The notes beneath the pieces were generated by a model that was not told the origin of the DNA, did no database searches, and worked only from the letters and a program-made list of their open reading frames with translations. Positions 56,137-64,000 of a DNA stretch of 64,000 nt are shown piece by piece. The stretch's first letter is position 1; each line of letters opens with the position of its first letter. Position numbers and translations under genes: made by a program. The stretch lies in contig VGRJ01000003.1 in NCBI GenBank assembly GCA_016875405.1, positions 1-64,000 on the forward strand, in the 5' to 3' direction. This stretch comes from Deltaproteobacteria bacterium. GTDB lineage: Bacteria; Myxococcota_A; Polyangia; Polyangiales; Polyangiaceae.

Positions 56137-56850
56137 ATGACGAGCCCCTCCGAGACCGCCGTCCGCGCACACGGGCTCCCCCTCGTCGCGCGCCTCTTGC
56201 TCGTCGATCCGGCGCGGATCGACGCGGCGCTCGCACGCATCCGCGACGCGGGCACGCTCCCCCACGTGCCGAACGCTTGGCAGCTGACGCTCGGCATCGC
56301 GCGGATGTGGCACCGCGTCGTCTTTCGCTCTGGGACGATCGGGACGTGCCACGAAGACGCCGTACGCCCGACGGTCCGCGCGAGGATCCTTCAGTTCCGG
56401 CCGCTGCGCTTCCCTTTCCTCCTTCGTGAGCGCGCCGTTGCGCCGCTCGACTTCTCGGGTCTTCTCTCGGGGCGCGAGCGCGTGATCCGTCACCTCCTCG
56501 GCGCGCATCACGACGCGAACCAGTTCGCGTACGACCTCGAGATGCTCGCGCTCGAGCCGGGCGCGCTCGAGGAGCTCCGAGGGCGGGTCGCGTCCGTCCT
56601 CGACGAGGACACGCCGCGCACGAGGTTCCTGCGCGACCTCGTCGTGTACCAGCGCTACCACGAGCACTTGGCTTCGGCGGTCGAGCGCGCGCTCGCCGGC
56701 GACTTCGGTCTGTCGGAGCGCGACCGGGAGGATCCCGACATCAGCTTTGCGGCTTACCTCGGCTGGTGCGCGCGCCAGCCCGCGACTCCGCGTGCGACGT
56801 GGGTCGAGCTCGTCGCCGGTCGCTACTCGGTAGCCGAGGGTTTGTGCTGA
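56137..56850 (+). CDS. Conserved-looking cytoplasmic protein, unknown function
   Basis: 237 residues, soluble and rich in Arg, Leu and Ala, largely helical. Recognisable blocks: HVPNAWQLTLGIARMWHRVVF, SGTIGTCHEDAVRPT, PFLLRERAVAPLDFSGLLSG and HHDANQFAYDLEML. No family is recognised. The gene follows the lipoprotein by 43 nt and overlaps the next gene by 7 nt, so these two unknowns are probably expressed and may act together. Confidence 0.65.
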   Translation: MTSPSETAVRAHGLPLVARLLLVDPARIDAALARIRDAGTLPHVPNAWQLTLGIARMWHRVVFRSGTIGTCHEDAVRPTVRARILQFRPLRFPFLLRERAVAPLDFSGLLSGRERVIRHLLGAHHDANQFAYDLEMLALEPGALEELRGRVASVLDEDTPRTRFLRDLVVYQRYHEHLASAVERALAGDFGLSERDREDPDISFAAYLGWCARQPATPRATWVELVAGRYSVAEGLC

Positions 56851-57350
56851 CCGCGAAGGACATCGCCCGGCTCCCGCGCGACGGACTCGAGGCGCTGCTC
56901 GCCGGTGGGCACCCCGTGACCCCCGATGAACTTGCGGGGCACGCGTACTTCGGCGTCTCGCTCGGCCTTCCCGCACTCGTCGAACGGTTGACCTGGAAGG
57001 TGTTTGCGAAGGCGTTCTTTCACGCCGGCGGGGCCGTTGCAGGCTGCAACGTGCGCCTGGAGCAACATGGCGTCGAGGGGCCGCTCGTGCCGCGGCGTGA
57101 CGCTCGCGGCGAGCCCGAGACGTTCGGCCCGTTCGTCGTGCGGCCCTCGGCTCGCGGAGTCCTCCTCGACTACGGAGCGAGCGCGCCCTCGTGGAGCCCG
57201 CTCGCCCGCCTCCGCGACCCCCTCGTCGCCGTGAAGGCGGGCGCGACCGACTTGCTCGTCGGGGCGACCCGCGTCGCGGTCCCGTGGGGCGAGGCGCGGA
57301 CGCCGAGCTACTTCACGCTCGAGCGCCGCGCGCCTTGGCCGCTTCGCTGA
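56844..57350 (+). CDS. Conserved-looking small protein, unknown function
   Basis: 168 residues from GTG 56844, inside the end of the preceding gene. Blocks such as DIARLPRDGLEALLAGGHPVTP, YFGVSLGLPALVERLTWKVF, CNVRLEQHGVEGPLVPRRD and GVLLDYGASAPSW suggest a compact alpha/beta protein without signal peptide. No family is recognised with certainty; similar small proteins may occur in other myxobacteria. It converges on the large flavoprotein gene with 24 nt between stops. Confidence 0.65.
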   Translation: MLTAKDIARLPRDGLEALLAGGHPVTPDELAGHAYFGVSLGLPALVERLTWKVFAKAFFHAGGAVAGCNVRLEQHGVEGPLVPRRDARGEPETFGPFVVRPSARGVLLDYGASAPSWSPLARLRDPLVAVKAGATDLLVGATRVAVPWGEARTPSYFTLERRAPWPLR

Positions 57351-57374
57351 CAGCCAACGTCAGGACATCGGCGC

Positions 57375-60300
57375 TCACACGCGGTGGAGATCGGGGCTCT
57401 TCGCGAGCAGCCGGTCGAGCCACGCATTCGTGAGCTTCTCCTGCGCCGTGTTCGCTCGGAGGCGCGCGTTCAGGTTCTTGAAGTCGACGTGGTCGAGCTC
57501 CTGATCCTGGTTGAAGCAGGAGAAGATCACCGTCTCCTTGCCGGTCTTCGGATCGACGTGCTTCTGGAGGCACTGCGCGCAGACCTCCTTCATCATGCAC
57601 TGCATCGGCGAGTTGATGCTGCCGATGCCGACATGCGTCGGGTCGAGGTGCGGCGCGAGGACGCCGTGACGCGCCTCCTTCACCGCGGCCATCATCCGAT
57701 CGGAGCCGATCGCGATGATGCGCCGCACGTCCTTCAGCTCGAACTGCTCCCCACCGAGCTTCCGTTCGGCGTAGGCAACCATCGCTTGCACGATGTTGCC
57801 ACGGAAGTGGCGATCGGCGTCGCGGCGTGGGGCGATCTCGACCCCGGTGTCGGTGCACCAGATCACCTGATCGGTCGCGACCTCGATGTCCTCTTGCTTG
57901 AAGAGATCCTCGCCCTTCTTGTACCCAGCAAAGTAGACGACCTTGTCGCCCTTCGCCTTCAGAGCCTTGGCGATCGAGAAGAGCACCGCGTTCCCGAGCC
58001 CGCCGCCCGCGAGCAGCACCGTCTCGCCCGAAGGGATCTCGGTCGGGGTCCCGGTCGGCCCCATGACGACGACCTCCTCACCCGGCCTTAGCAGGGCGAG
58101 CAGGCGCGAGGACGAGCCCATCTCGAGCGCGATCATCGAGAGCAGCCCCTTCTCCTTGTCGACCCACGCGCCGGTGAGCGCGAGGCCCTCCATCGTGAGG
58201 CGCGTCCCGTCCACGATCGGCGACGAGACCTCGAAGTTCTGCATCCGGTAGAATTGCCCTGGCTCGAACTTGCGAGTCGCAGCGGGCGCGTGGACGATCA
58301 CCTCGACGATCGTCGAGGTGAGGCGCGTGACCGAGTGCACCGTCGCGGTGAGCTCGGACTCGATGCGCCCGAAGAGCTGCTTTCGGCGCGCATCGCGGGC
58401 AGCCTGTGGCTCGCCCGCGAGCTCCGCGAGCTCGGGCTCGAAGAGCTTCACGACGTGCGGATACGCGTCCTTTGCGCTCGCCATCGCCTTGACGACGCTG
58501 CCCGCGTAGAACGGGTTGTTGTCGCCGTAGTAGCTCACGGCGTGGACACCATCGTTGTAGCTCGTGAAAAATCCGTTCGCGCGCTCGTCCGTGGGCTCGA
58601 CGACGAGCTTGCCGGCCTCGTCGCGGTAGGCCTTGTGGGCGCGGAAGAACTGCTTCCACTTGTCGAACTCGAAGGTCCCGGGGCGCTCCTTCTCGTAGGT
58701 GACGTTCGGGCTCGTCCCCGCGGCGACGCAGACCGTGCGCGCCGGGAGCTCGATCATCTCGCCGGTCGCCTTCCACTTTCCGTCGGTCACCGCCTGGCGC
58801 TCGAAGACCATCGCCTCGACCGCGCCGCGCGCGTCCACCTTGGCCTCGACGGGCGCCATGTTCTCGATGTAGCGGACGCCCTCCTCGAGCGACTTGATCA
58901 CCTCCTCGTGGTTCAGGCGGTAGGCGGGCGAGTCGAGCACGCGCTTGCGGTACACGAGCGACACGCCTCCCCACGCGTCGAGGAGCTTCTGGAAGTCGGG
59001 CTCGCGCCCCTCGGCGGCCGCAGCCTCACGCTCGGCACGAAGCGCAGCCCCATGTGCGCGCTGCTCGGCGAGGAACTCACGCTCCTCGTCGTCGAACATG
59101 GCCATCACGGCCTCCTCACCCCGCTCGGCGATGAGCACGTCGAGCCGCTCGGAGGTCTTCTCGGCCTGGATGACGTAGTACGCGAGGAGCTCGGTCGCGG
59201 TGTCGATCGCGGTGAGGCCGCCGCCGATGACCACGGCGGGGAGCCGGATCTGCAGGTTCGCGAGCGCCGAGTGCTTGTAGGCGCCGGTGAGCTGGAGCCC
59301 CATGAGAAAGTCGCTCGCCTTGCGGATCCCGCGCGCGAGGTTGTTCTTCATCGGGATGATGGTGGGCCGGCCCGCGCCGGCCGCGAGCGCGACGTGATCG
59401 AAGCCGAGCTTCCAGGCGTCTTCGAGGTCGACCGTCCCGCCGAAGCGGACGCCGCCCTTGGCCTTGAAGAGCCGCTGGCGCGAGAGCGTGATGTAAAGGA
59501 CGCTGAGGAAGTTCTTGTCCCATCGGACGGTGATGCCGTACTCGCTGACGCCACCGAAGCCGAGGAGCACGCGCTCGTCGAGCTCGACGCAGAGCTCGTC
59601 GAAGTGCCGTACCGGACGCGGCGGCGTGTTCTCGTCGCCGGTGAGCCCGACCGGCAGCGGCTCGAGCTTGAGGCCGTCGACGGCGACGACCGCGAAGCCC
59701 TCCTGCGTCAGGTGATGCGCGAGCGTGTAGCCCGCCGGGCCGAGGCCGACCACGAGGACGTTCTTGCCGTTGTAGGGCCGCGCGACGGGGCGCGTCGGGT
59801 GCAGCGGGTTCCAGCGCGTCAGGAAGCCGTAGACCTCGAAGCCCCACGGCAGGCCCAGCACGTCCGTGAGCACCGCTGTCTCGACGAGCGGGATGTTGAC
59901 CGGATCCTGCTTCTGATACACGCACGACTTCATGCAGTCGTTGCAGATGCGGTGCCCGGTGCCGGGGAGCATCGGGTTGTCGACGCAGATCACTGCGAGC
60001 GCGCCTAGCGAATCACCGGACAACCGGAGCACCTGCATCTCGCCGATCTTCTCGCATAGGGGACAGCCGTCGAGCGACACGCCGAGCGGGTTTGGCTTCA
60101 CGGCGCCGGTCTTCGCGTCACGCAGGCCCTTCGAGCAGCTGTCCTTGTCGCGCTCGTGACAGTAGATGCAGTAGTCGGCCTCACCGTCGATGTCGCGGTC
60201 GCTGCCGCGGCGGTCGGTGAGCGCGAACCCGTCGCGATGACGTCGCTCGTGCGCCGGTCCGATGAAGAGCTCGGGCATCCGCTCGTCGGGCCGACGGAGC

Positions 60301-61073
60301 TGCACGAGGTTCTCGTGGTCGAGCTTGCCAGGCCCCTTCAAGGTGGGCCAGCGGCGCGCGCGGTCGTGGTGGTCGACGCGACGCACGTGCAGCCAGCGCT
60401 CGATCGCGTCGAGCTCGCTCGTGAGCTCGGCCCCGCTCGCGTCAGCCGCCTTCTTTGCCTCCTCGGCGCGGTCGAACACGAGCATCGTCGCGAGCGCGAT
60501 GGCCGTCTCCTCTTCGTCGCTGCCGACCCCGAGGACCTCGGCTGCTGCCCCGCTTCGGACGAGCGCCGCGCGAGCGAGCGCCTCCGCCTCGGCGTCGGTG
60601 CCCTTCCAGCCCTGCCCCGCGTTCGACTTGAAGAGCCGCTTTTTGCCGAACTCTTTCTTGAAGCGCCAGAGCGGCGAGCGCTCCTCGGCGGCGTGCGTGA
60701 GCGCGGCGACCTCCGCCTCGATCCGGAAGAGCCTCGCAACGAACCGCGACACGTGCGGCGCGGCCTCGAGCAGGAGGGACGAGACCGCCTCGGGCTTCAT
60801 GCCCTCGCCGCGGCACGCGCGGTACGCCTCGAGCCGCTCCGCGACCTCGGGAGCCTCGCTCTTCAAGGCCGCTCGGAACACCCCGTCGAGCTCGGCGAGA
60901 CGTGCCGGCTCGAAGAGGTCGGCGTACGCGAAGCCCGCGACGCCCAGTACGAGCTCCGACGCGTCGGTCGTGGCGCGACGCCATGGCTCGAAGTCTCGCT
61001 GCATGCGGGCAGACCGAGCGGCGGCAGAGGGGGCGTGATGGGAACCGTTGGGGGCGAGAGGAAGAGAGGCCAT
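57375..61073 (-). CDS. 1232-residue multidomain flavoprotein: GltD-like plus PyrK-like oxidoreductase
   Basis: Domains in order: a helical N-terminal region (about 1-290) with no recognised fold; a Cys-rich iron-sulfur-type region (about 300-380: DYCIYCHERDKDSC, DGCPLCEK, CNDCMKSC); a GltD/pyridine-nucleotide disulfide oxidoreductase domain with dinucleotide motifs NVLVVGLGPAGYTLAHH (about 440) and LPAVVIGGGLTAIDTA; then a ferredoxin-reductase/PyrK-like module (FEPGQFYRMQNF at about 935, VLLAGGGLGNAVLFSIAKAL at about 1025) ending in a [2Fe-2S] Cys cluster (CMMKEVCAQCLQKH then FSCFNQD). Such fusions resemble electron-bifurcating NfnAB-like enzymes joined in one chain, which suggests NAD(P)H-dependent electron transfer. 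ATG 61073 chosen; 61004 is an alternative. Confidence 0.82.
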   Translation of the reverse strand: MASLPLAPNGSHHAPSAAARSARMQRDFEPWRRATTDASELVLGVAGFAYADLFEPARLAELDGVFRAALKSEAPEVAERLEAYRACRGEGMKPEAVSSLLLEAAPHVSRFVARLFRIEAEVAALTHAAEERSPLWRFKKEFGKKRLFKSNAGQGWKGTDAEAEALARAALVRSGAAAEVLGVGSDEEETAIALATMLVFDRAEEAKKAADASGAELTSELDAIERWLHVRRVDHHDRARRWPTLKGPGKLDHENLVQLRRPDERMPELFIGPAHERRHRDGFALTDRRGSDRDIDGEADYCIYCHERDKDSCSKGLRDAKTGAVKPNPLGVSLDGCPLCEKIGEMQVLRLSGDSLGALAVICVDNPMLPGTGHRICNDCMKSCVYQKQDPVNIPLVETAVLTDVLGLPWGFEVYGFLTRWNPLHPTRPVARPYNGKNVLVVGLGPAGYTLAHHLTQEGFAVVAVDGLKLEPLPVGLTGDENTPPRPVRHFDELCVELDERVLLGFGGVSEYGITVRWDKNFLSVLYITLSRQRLFKAKGGVRFGGTVDLEDAWKLGFDHVALAAGAGRPTIIPMKNNLARGIRKASDFLMGLQLTGAYKHSALANLQIRLPAVVIGGGLTAIDTATELLAYYVIQAEKTSERLDVLIAERGEEAVMAMFDDEEREFLAEQRAHGAALRAEREAAAAEGREPDFQKLLDAWGGVSLVYRKRVLDSPAYRLNHEEVIKSLEEGVRYIENMAPVEAKVDARGAVEAMVFERQAVTDGKWKATGEMIELPARTVCVAAGTSPNVTYEKERPGTFEFDKWKQFFRAHKAYRDEAGKLVVEPTDERANGFFTSYNDGVHAVSYYGDNNPFYAGSVVKAMASAKDAYPHVVKLFEPELAELAGEPQAARDARRKQLFGRIESELTATVHSVTRLTSTIVEVIVHAPAATRKFEPGQFYRMQNFEVSSPIVDGTRLTMEGLALTGAWVDKEKGLLSMIALEMGSSSRLLALLRPGEEVVVMGPTGTPTEIPSGETVLLAGGGLGNAVLFSIAKALKAKGDKVVYFAGYKKGEDLFKQEDIEVATDQVIWCTDTGVEIAPRRDADRHFRGNIVQAMVAYAERKLGGEQFELKDVRRIIAIGSDRMMAAVKEARHGVLAPHLDPTHVGIGSINSPMQCMMKEVCAQCLQKHVDPKTGKETVIFSCFNQDQELDHVDFKNLNARLRANTAQEKLTNAWLDRLLAKSPDLHRV

Positions 61074-61219
61074 GGATCGTCTCGAGTCGAAGTGCGGGGG
61101 AGCGCGGCGCGCGCGAGCACGAGGAGGATAGCTCGTCCTCGCGCTCGACGCCGAACGAACGGCGCTCGTCTGCCTGACGAGCGGACACCGCAGCCGCGGG
61201 GACGTGATAGGGAGCGGAT

Positions 61220-62144
61220 ATGCCGCGACTTTTCCCCGTACTCCTCTTCGCACTCGGCTCGAGCATGAGCGTAGCTTGCGCGGCCCCCGACGACGAGTCA
61301 TCGAGCGCCGGCGTCACGGGCTCCGGCGGCAGCACCGCGACGGCGACGAACGGCGCAGCGGCCTCGAGCGTCGCCGACGTCGGCGTCGGGGTGGGCACGA
61401 GCGGCAGCGGTGGCAGCGGCGATTGCGGCCCGGGGAAGGGCGACATCTTTGTCCTGTCGAAGGAGTACGACCTGCATCGCTTCGAACCGAAGGCCCTCAC
61501 CTTCAGCAAGGTCGGGCCGCTGTCGTGTCCGCAGGGCGGAGGCTCTGCAACGCCCTTCTCGATGGCGGTAGACCGAGCCGGCACGGCGTGGGTCCTCTAC
61601 AACGATGGTAAGCTCTACAAGGTGTCAACAGCCGACGCGTCGTGCGACGCGACCACGTTCGTACCGAACCAGCTCGGCTTCAAAAAGTTCGGAATGGGCT
61701 TCGCGACGGACGCGCCCGGCAGCGACGCGGAGACGCTCTTCGTCGCGAGTGAGACCGGACTCGGCTCGATTGACCTCGGAACGCTCGCCGTGAAGAAGCG
61801 CGGCAGCTTCGGATTCAGCGCCGCGGTCGAGCTGACGGGCAACGCGAACGCCGAGCTCTTCGGCCTCTTCTTCGGCTTTCCGACCCTACATCGCCAAGCT
61901 CGACAAGGACACCTCGGCGCTCGGCCCCGAGCAAGACCTGGACGGTGTCGAGATCGGCAGCGGTTTCGCCTTCGCGTTCTGGGGCGGCGGCTTCTGGGTG
62001 TTCACGGCACCCGGCGGGTCAAGCTCGCGCGTGGACCGCTACGACCCCGGAACGAAGCAGGTCGAGGCCAAGCTCGCGAGCGTCAACTTCAAGATCGTCG
62101 GAGCGGGCGTCTCCACCTGCGCGCCGGTCGAGAATCCAAAGTGA
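61220..62144 (+). pseudogene. Lipoprotein gene with a +1 frameshift, paralogue of the 31.8 kb gene
   Basis: The frame from ATG 61220 encodes a signal peptide, a Gly/Ser/Ala stalk and the same motif order as the lipoprotein at 31765-32739 (DIFVLSKEYDLHRFEPK, FSMAVDRAGTAWVLY, FKKFGMGFATDA, ETLFVASETGLGSIDLG, VELTGNANAELFGLFFG). At the CCC run 61884-61886 the homology jumps to another frame: YIAKLDKDTSALG, FAFAFWGGGFWVFTAPGG, VGAGVSTCAPVENPK, stop TGA 62142-62144. One extra C in that run explains the shift. Without correction the frame runs on into Arg-rich noise to 62221. An AGGGAG ribosome binding site precedes the ATG. Confidence 0.72.
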
Positions 62145-62199
62145 TCGCGGGCTGCGCCGCGAGCCCGACGTGGTCGGTGCTCGGGCGCTCCCTGGTCAC

Positions 62200-64000
62200 T
62201 CAGAAATACTTGATCGACTGAGGTGCCGAGCTCGAGCCCGCGCCGTAGTTGCCCCAGCATTTCACGCCGCCACCGGTGACGATGGCGCACGCGCCACGCC
62301 CACCCGCAGCGATGTCGACGGCGTCGTTGATGCCTTGAACCATCACCGGGTCCGGCCGCGTGCCGGTGCTCCCGTCGCCGGCCTCGCCGAACTCGTTGCG
62401 GCCCCAGCAGCGGATCGTCTTGTCGCCCATCAAGGCGCAGCCGCCGGAGTAGTAGCCGTCGAAGTCGGTGACGCCCGAGAGCCCCGAAGCGGGGCTCGGC
62501 GTCGACTGCGTGCAGCACGTCGACCCGTTGCCAAGCGCGCCCTGGCGCGTGCTGCCCCAACACCACACGGACCCGTCGGCGCGGAGCGCGCAGCGGCCTC
62601 CGGCCCCGCGAGCCTGCGCGCTCATCGCCATGATGTCCTTGCCGTCATTGACGGTCGCGATCTGCACCGGCGACGTCTGCCCGTCGCAGTTGCCATTGCC
62701 GAGGTTGCACCGGCTGTACCGCCCCCAGCACCACACCGTGTTGTCGTTGCGCAGCGCGCAGCCGCCACCGCCGCCGACCGCGATGCGCGTGACGTTCGTT
62801 AGGCCCGGGACCTCTTGCACGCCGCCGTTGTGAGCGCCGCTCGTGCCGGAGCCCAGGTTGCCTCTGCGGTTCACGCCCCAGCACGACACGTTGCCCGTCG
62901 CGAGGAGCGCACACGCCATGTTGTGGTCGGCATCGATCTGGGTCGCGTCCGTCACGCCAACGAGTTGTGGCTCCTCGCTCTGATCGAGAAGCGCAGAGCC
63001 AATCTTGCCGACGCGGGCGTTGTTTCGATTGCGGTTGTTGCCCCAGCAGTAGACGTTGCCGCCCTTCTTGATCGCGCAGTTGAAGTCGCCACCGCTCGCG
63101 ATGCCGATGATGTCCTTCAACGCTGAGACAACCACCGGGCCGGCCGTGCTTGCCGTCGTGCCGAGCTGGAGGAAGTTGTTCTGCCCGAAGCACGCGACGC
63201 GACCGCCGGCGTTGGCGAGGATGACGCAGGTGCTCTGACCACCTTGGCTATTCCTGTACATGCGGCGACCAGGGCCGCCCATCGCGATCGCCGACGCCGC
63301 GCCCTTGCCTTGCCCCTTGGCGGAGACCGCCTCGGGCAGGGGCTGGCAGATCGCGTCGTCGGTCGCGAGGACGAAGTTGCCTGTCTGGGGACCGAGGTCG
63401 TCGGGCGTGTACTTCACCACGGAGACGAAGCTCCCGCCTCCGCCTGGCACGGCCCCCTCGGTCGCCGTGAACTGACCGGTACCTGCCACCTTGACGATTG
63501 CCGCTTGAGTGCCGGTATTGGTGACGACGACGAACTTGCCGGGCGAAGCCACGAACGCGGCCTGAGTTCCGAAGTCGAGCGGGGTGGCGTTCCACGTCAG
63601 GATGGCGCCGACGGCAGTCTGCTTGATCGGCACTTCATGCGGCATGTCGCCGGGGATGTTCGTGGTGACCGTCACCGTATCGCCGAACCCGTTGTCCGCG
63701 AGGTTCGTCGTCATACCGAGCGCCTTTGGCGTGATGGTGAGCTGTACGGCGCCCCCTGGGATGATCGCTCCGCCCGTCTGCGACAGCTTGTAGTTCGAAC
63801 CGTCCTTCAGCGAGGCCGCCCAGGTGAAGACCAAATTCCCGGCGTTGTAGACCGTGAGGACCTGGTCCTGCGCCTTCGTGTTGCAGCCGACCTTCCCGAG
63901 ATCCACGACGCCGGGCGAGATGCCCACGATGCCGCCAAGGCCTGCGCCCCTCGAAGCGAGCGTCGAGGCGCTGGCGCCGCAGACGGCGCCCTCGACTTCG
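62200..64000 (-). CDS. ASH-type and RCC1-repeat surface protein (5' end beyond the window)
   Basis: At least 599 residues; the frame is open to the window edge (VEGAVCGASASTLASRG precedes GIVGISPGVVDLG), so the start is outside. The N-terminal part has two immunoglobulin-like ASH/choice-of-anchor-D repeats (VVDLGKVGCNTKAQDQVLTV, PLDFGTQAAFVASPGKFVVV). The C-terminal 340 residues are seven or so RCC1-type blades with the motif CWGxNxxGxLG and GGxxxCAL (YCWGNNRNRNNARVG, SCWGVNRRGNLGSG, WCWGSTRQGALGNG, RCWGRNEFGEAGDG). This builds a beta-propeller, common in secreted myxobacterial proteins. It converges on the frameshifted lipoprotein gene. Confidence 0.85.
   Translation of the reverse strand, partial: EVEGAVCGASASTLASRGAGLGGIVGISPGVVDLGKVGCNTKAQDQVLTVYNAGNLVFTWAASLKDGSNYKLSQTGGAIIPGGAVQLTITPKALGMTTNLADNGFGDTVTVTTNIPGDMPHEVPIKQTAVGAILTWNATPLDFGTQAAFVASPGKFVVVTNTGTQAAIVKVAGTGQFTATEGAVPGGGGSFVSVVKYTPDDLGPQTGNFVLATDDAICQPLPEAVSAKGQGKGAASAIAMGGPGRRMYRNSQGGQSTCVILANAGGRVACFGQNNFLQLGTTASTAGPVVVSALKDIIGIASGGDFNCAIKKGGNVYCWGNNRNRNNARVGKIGSALLDQSEEPQLVGVTDATQIDADHNMACALLATGNVSCWGVNRRGNLGSGTSGAHNGGVQEVPGLTNVTRIAVGGGGGCALRNDNTVWCWGRYSRCNLGNGNCDGQTSPVQIATVNDGKDIMAMSAQARGAGGRCALRADGSVWCWGSTRQGALGNGSTCCTQSTPSPASGLSGVTDFDGYYSGGCALMGDKTIRCWGRNEFGEAGDGSTGTRPDPVMVQGINDAVDIAAGGRGACAIVTGGGVKCWGNYGAGSSSAPQSIKYF

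Noticed and set aside
1-64000. tRNA, rRNA, insertion sequences, CRISPR arrays, replication origin
   Set aside because: None could be recognised by reading; a covariance-model scan would be needed to exclude small RNA genes.

Overview
This is a high-GC window (roughly two thirds or more G+C by eye). Its genes strongly suggest a myxobacterium-like member of the Myxococcota, probably Polyangiales. The evidence is: many lipoproteins with Gly/Ser/Ala-rich stalks after the lipobox, MopE-type and Myxococcus Cys-rich motifs, a MYXO-CTERM-like tail, trypsin-like proteases, RCC1/ASH surface proteins, several VgrG-type genes and ArsA-type ATPase pairs. No rRNA, tRNA, CRISPR array or IS element was recognised, and no gene-free stretch exceeds about 300 bases.

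Layout. 0-6 kb: an ABC permease, a zinc-ribbon protein, a radical SAM/SPASM enzyme with an overlapping 25-residue ORF, a lipoprotein esterase, and a membrane protein gene broken by an in-frame TAG. 6.1-12.9 kb: a first VgrG neighbourhood with a degenerate vgrG fused to a lipoprotein leader, an intact vgrG with an unusual Gly/Ala-rich insertion, and two downstream cargo or accessory candidates. 12.9-17.2 kb: a predicted 7(1) septoil-knot protein, an asparaginase and a lipoprotein with G-x-D-x-Y repeats. 17.2-20.1 kb: a compact eutB-eutC-eutL operon on the minus strand. 20.3-27.1 kb: a second type VI-like cassette (vgrG, DUF2169 fused to pentapeptide repeats, a second pentapeptide protein, DUF3540, DUF4150/PAAR-like), tightly overlapped and joined by a 14-codon linker ORF. 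27.2-39 kb: two S1 proteases, cupin, MFS transporter, small secreted proteins, DUF2237, a divergent malate-synthase-like enzyme, an RNB nuclease and a large modular lipoprotein. 39-47.6 kb: a broken MopE-like gene, an ArsA ATPase pair, a CoA-transferase/hydrolase, a Rieske oxygenase, a metallo-beta-lactamase-fold protein, a beta-barrel gene broken by TGA, and a TIGR01777 epimerase. 47.6-64 kb: an amidohydrolase lipoprotein, a phosphodiester glycosidase, a YhhQ-type transporter, a porin, an orphan DUF3540 protein, a PAQR/hemolysin III protein, unknowns, a 1232-residue multidomain flavoprotein, a frameshifted lipoprotein and a partial ASH/RCC1 protein.

Two genome-level themes stand out. First, at least eleven start codons lie 6-10 nt downstream of a perfect TANNNT hexamer, most often TAGGCT or TAGCCT. 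This fits leaderless transcription and helps to fix start sites. Second, five genes are interrupted (in-frame TAG twice, in-frame TGA once, frameshift twice) although the reading on both sides stays protein-like. That points to active gene decay or to residual sequence errors. The type VI-like cassettes are accessory delivery modules; no core sheath, baseplate or membrane-complex genes are in the window.
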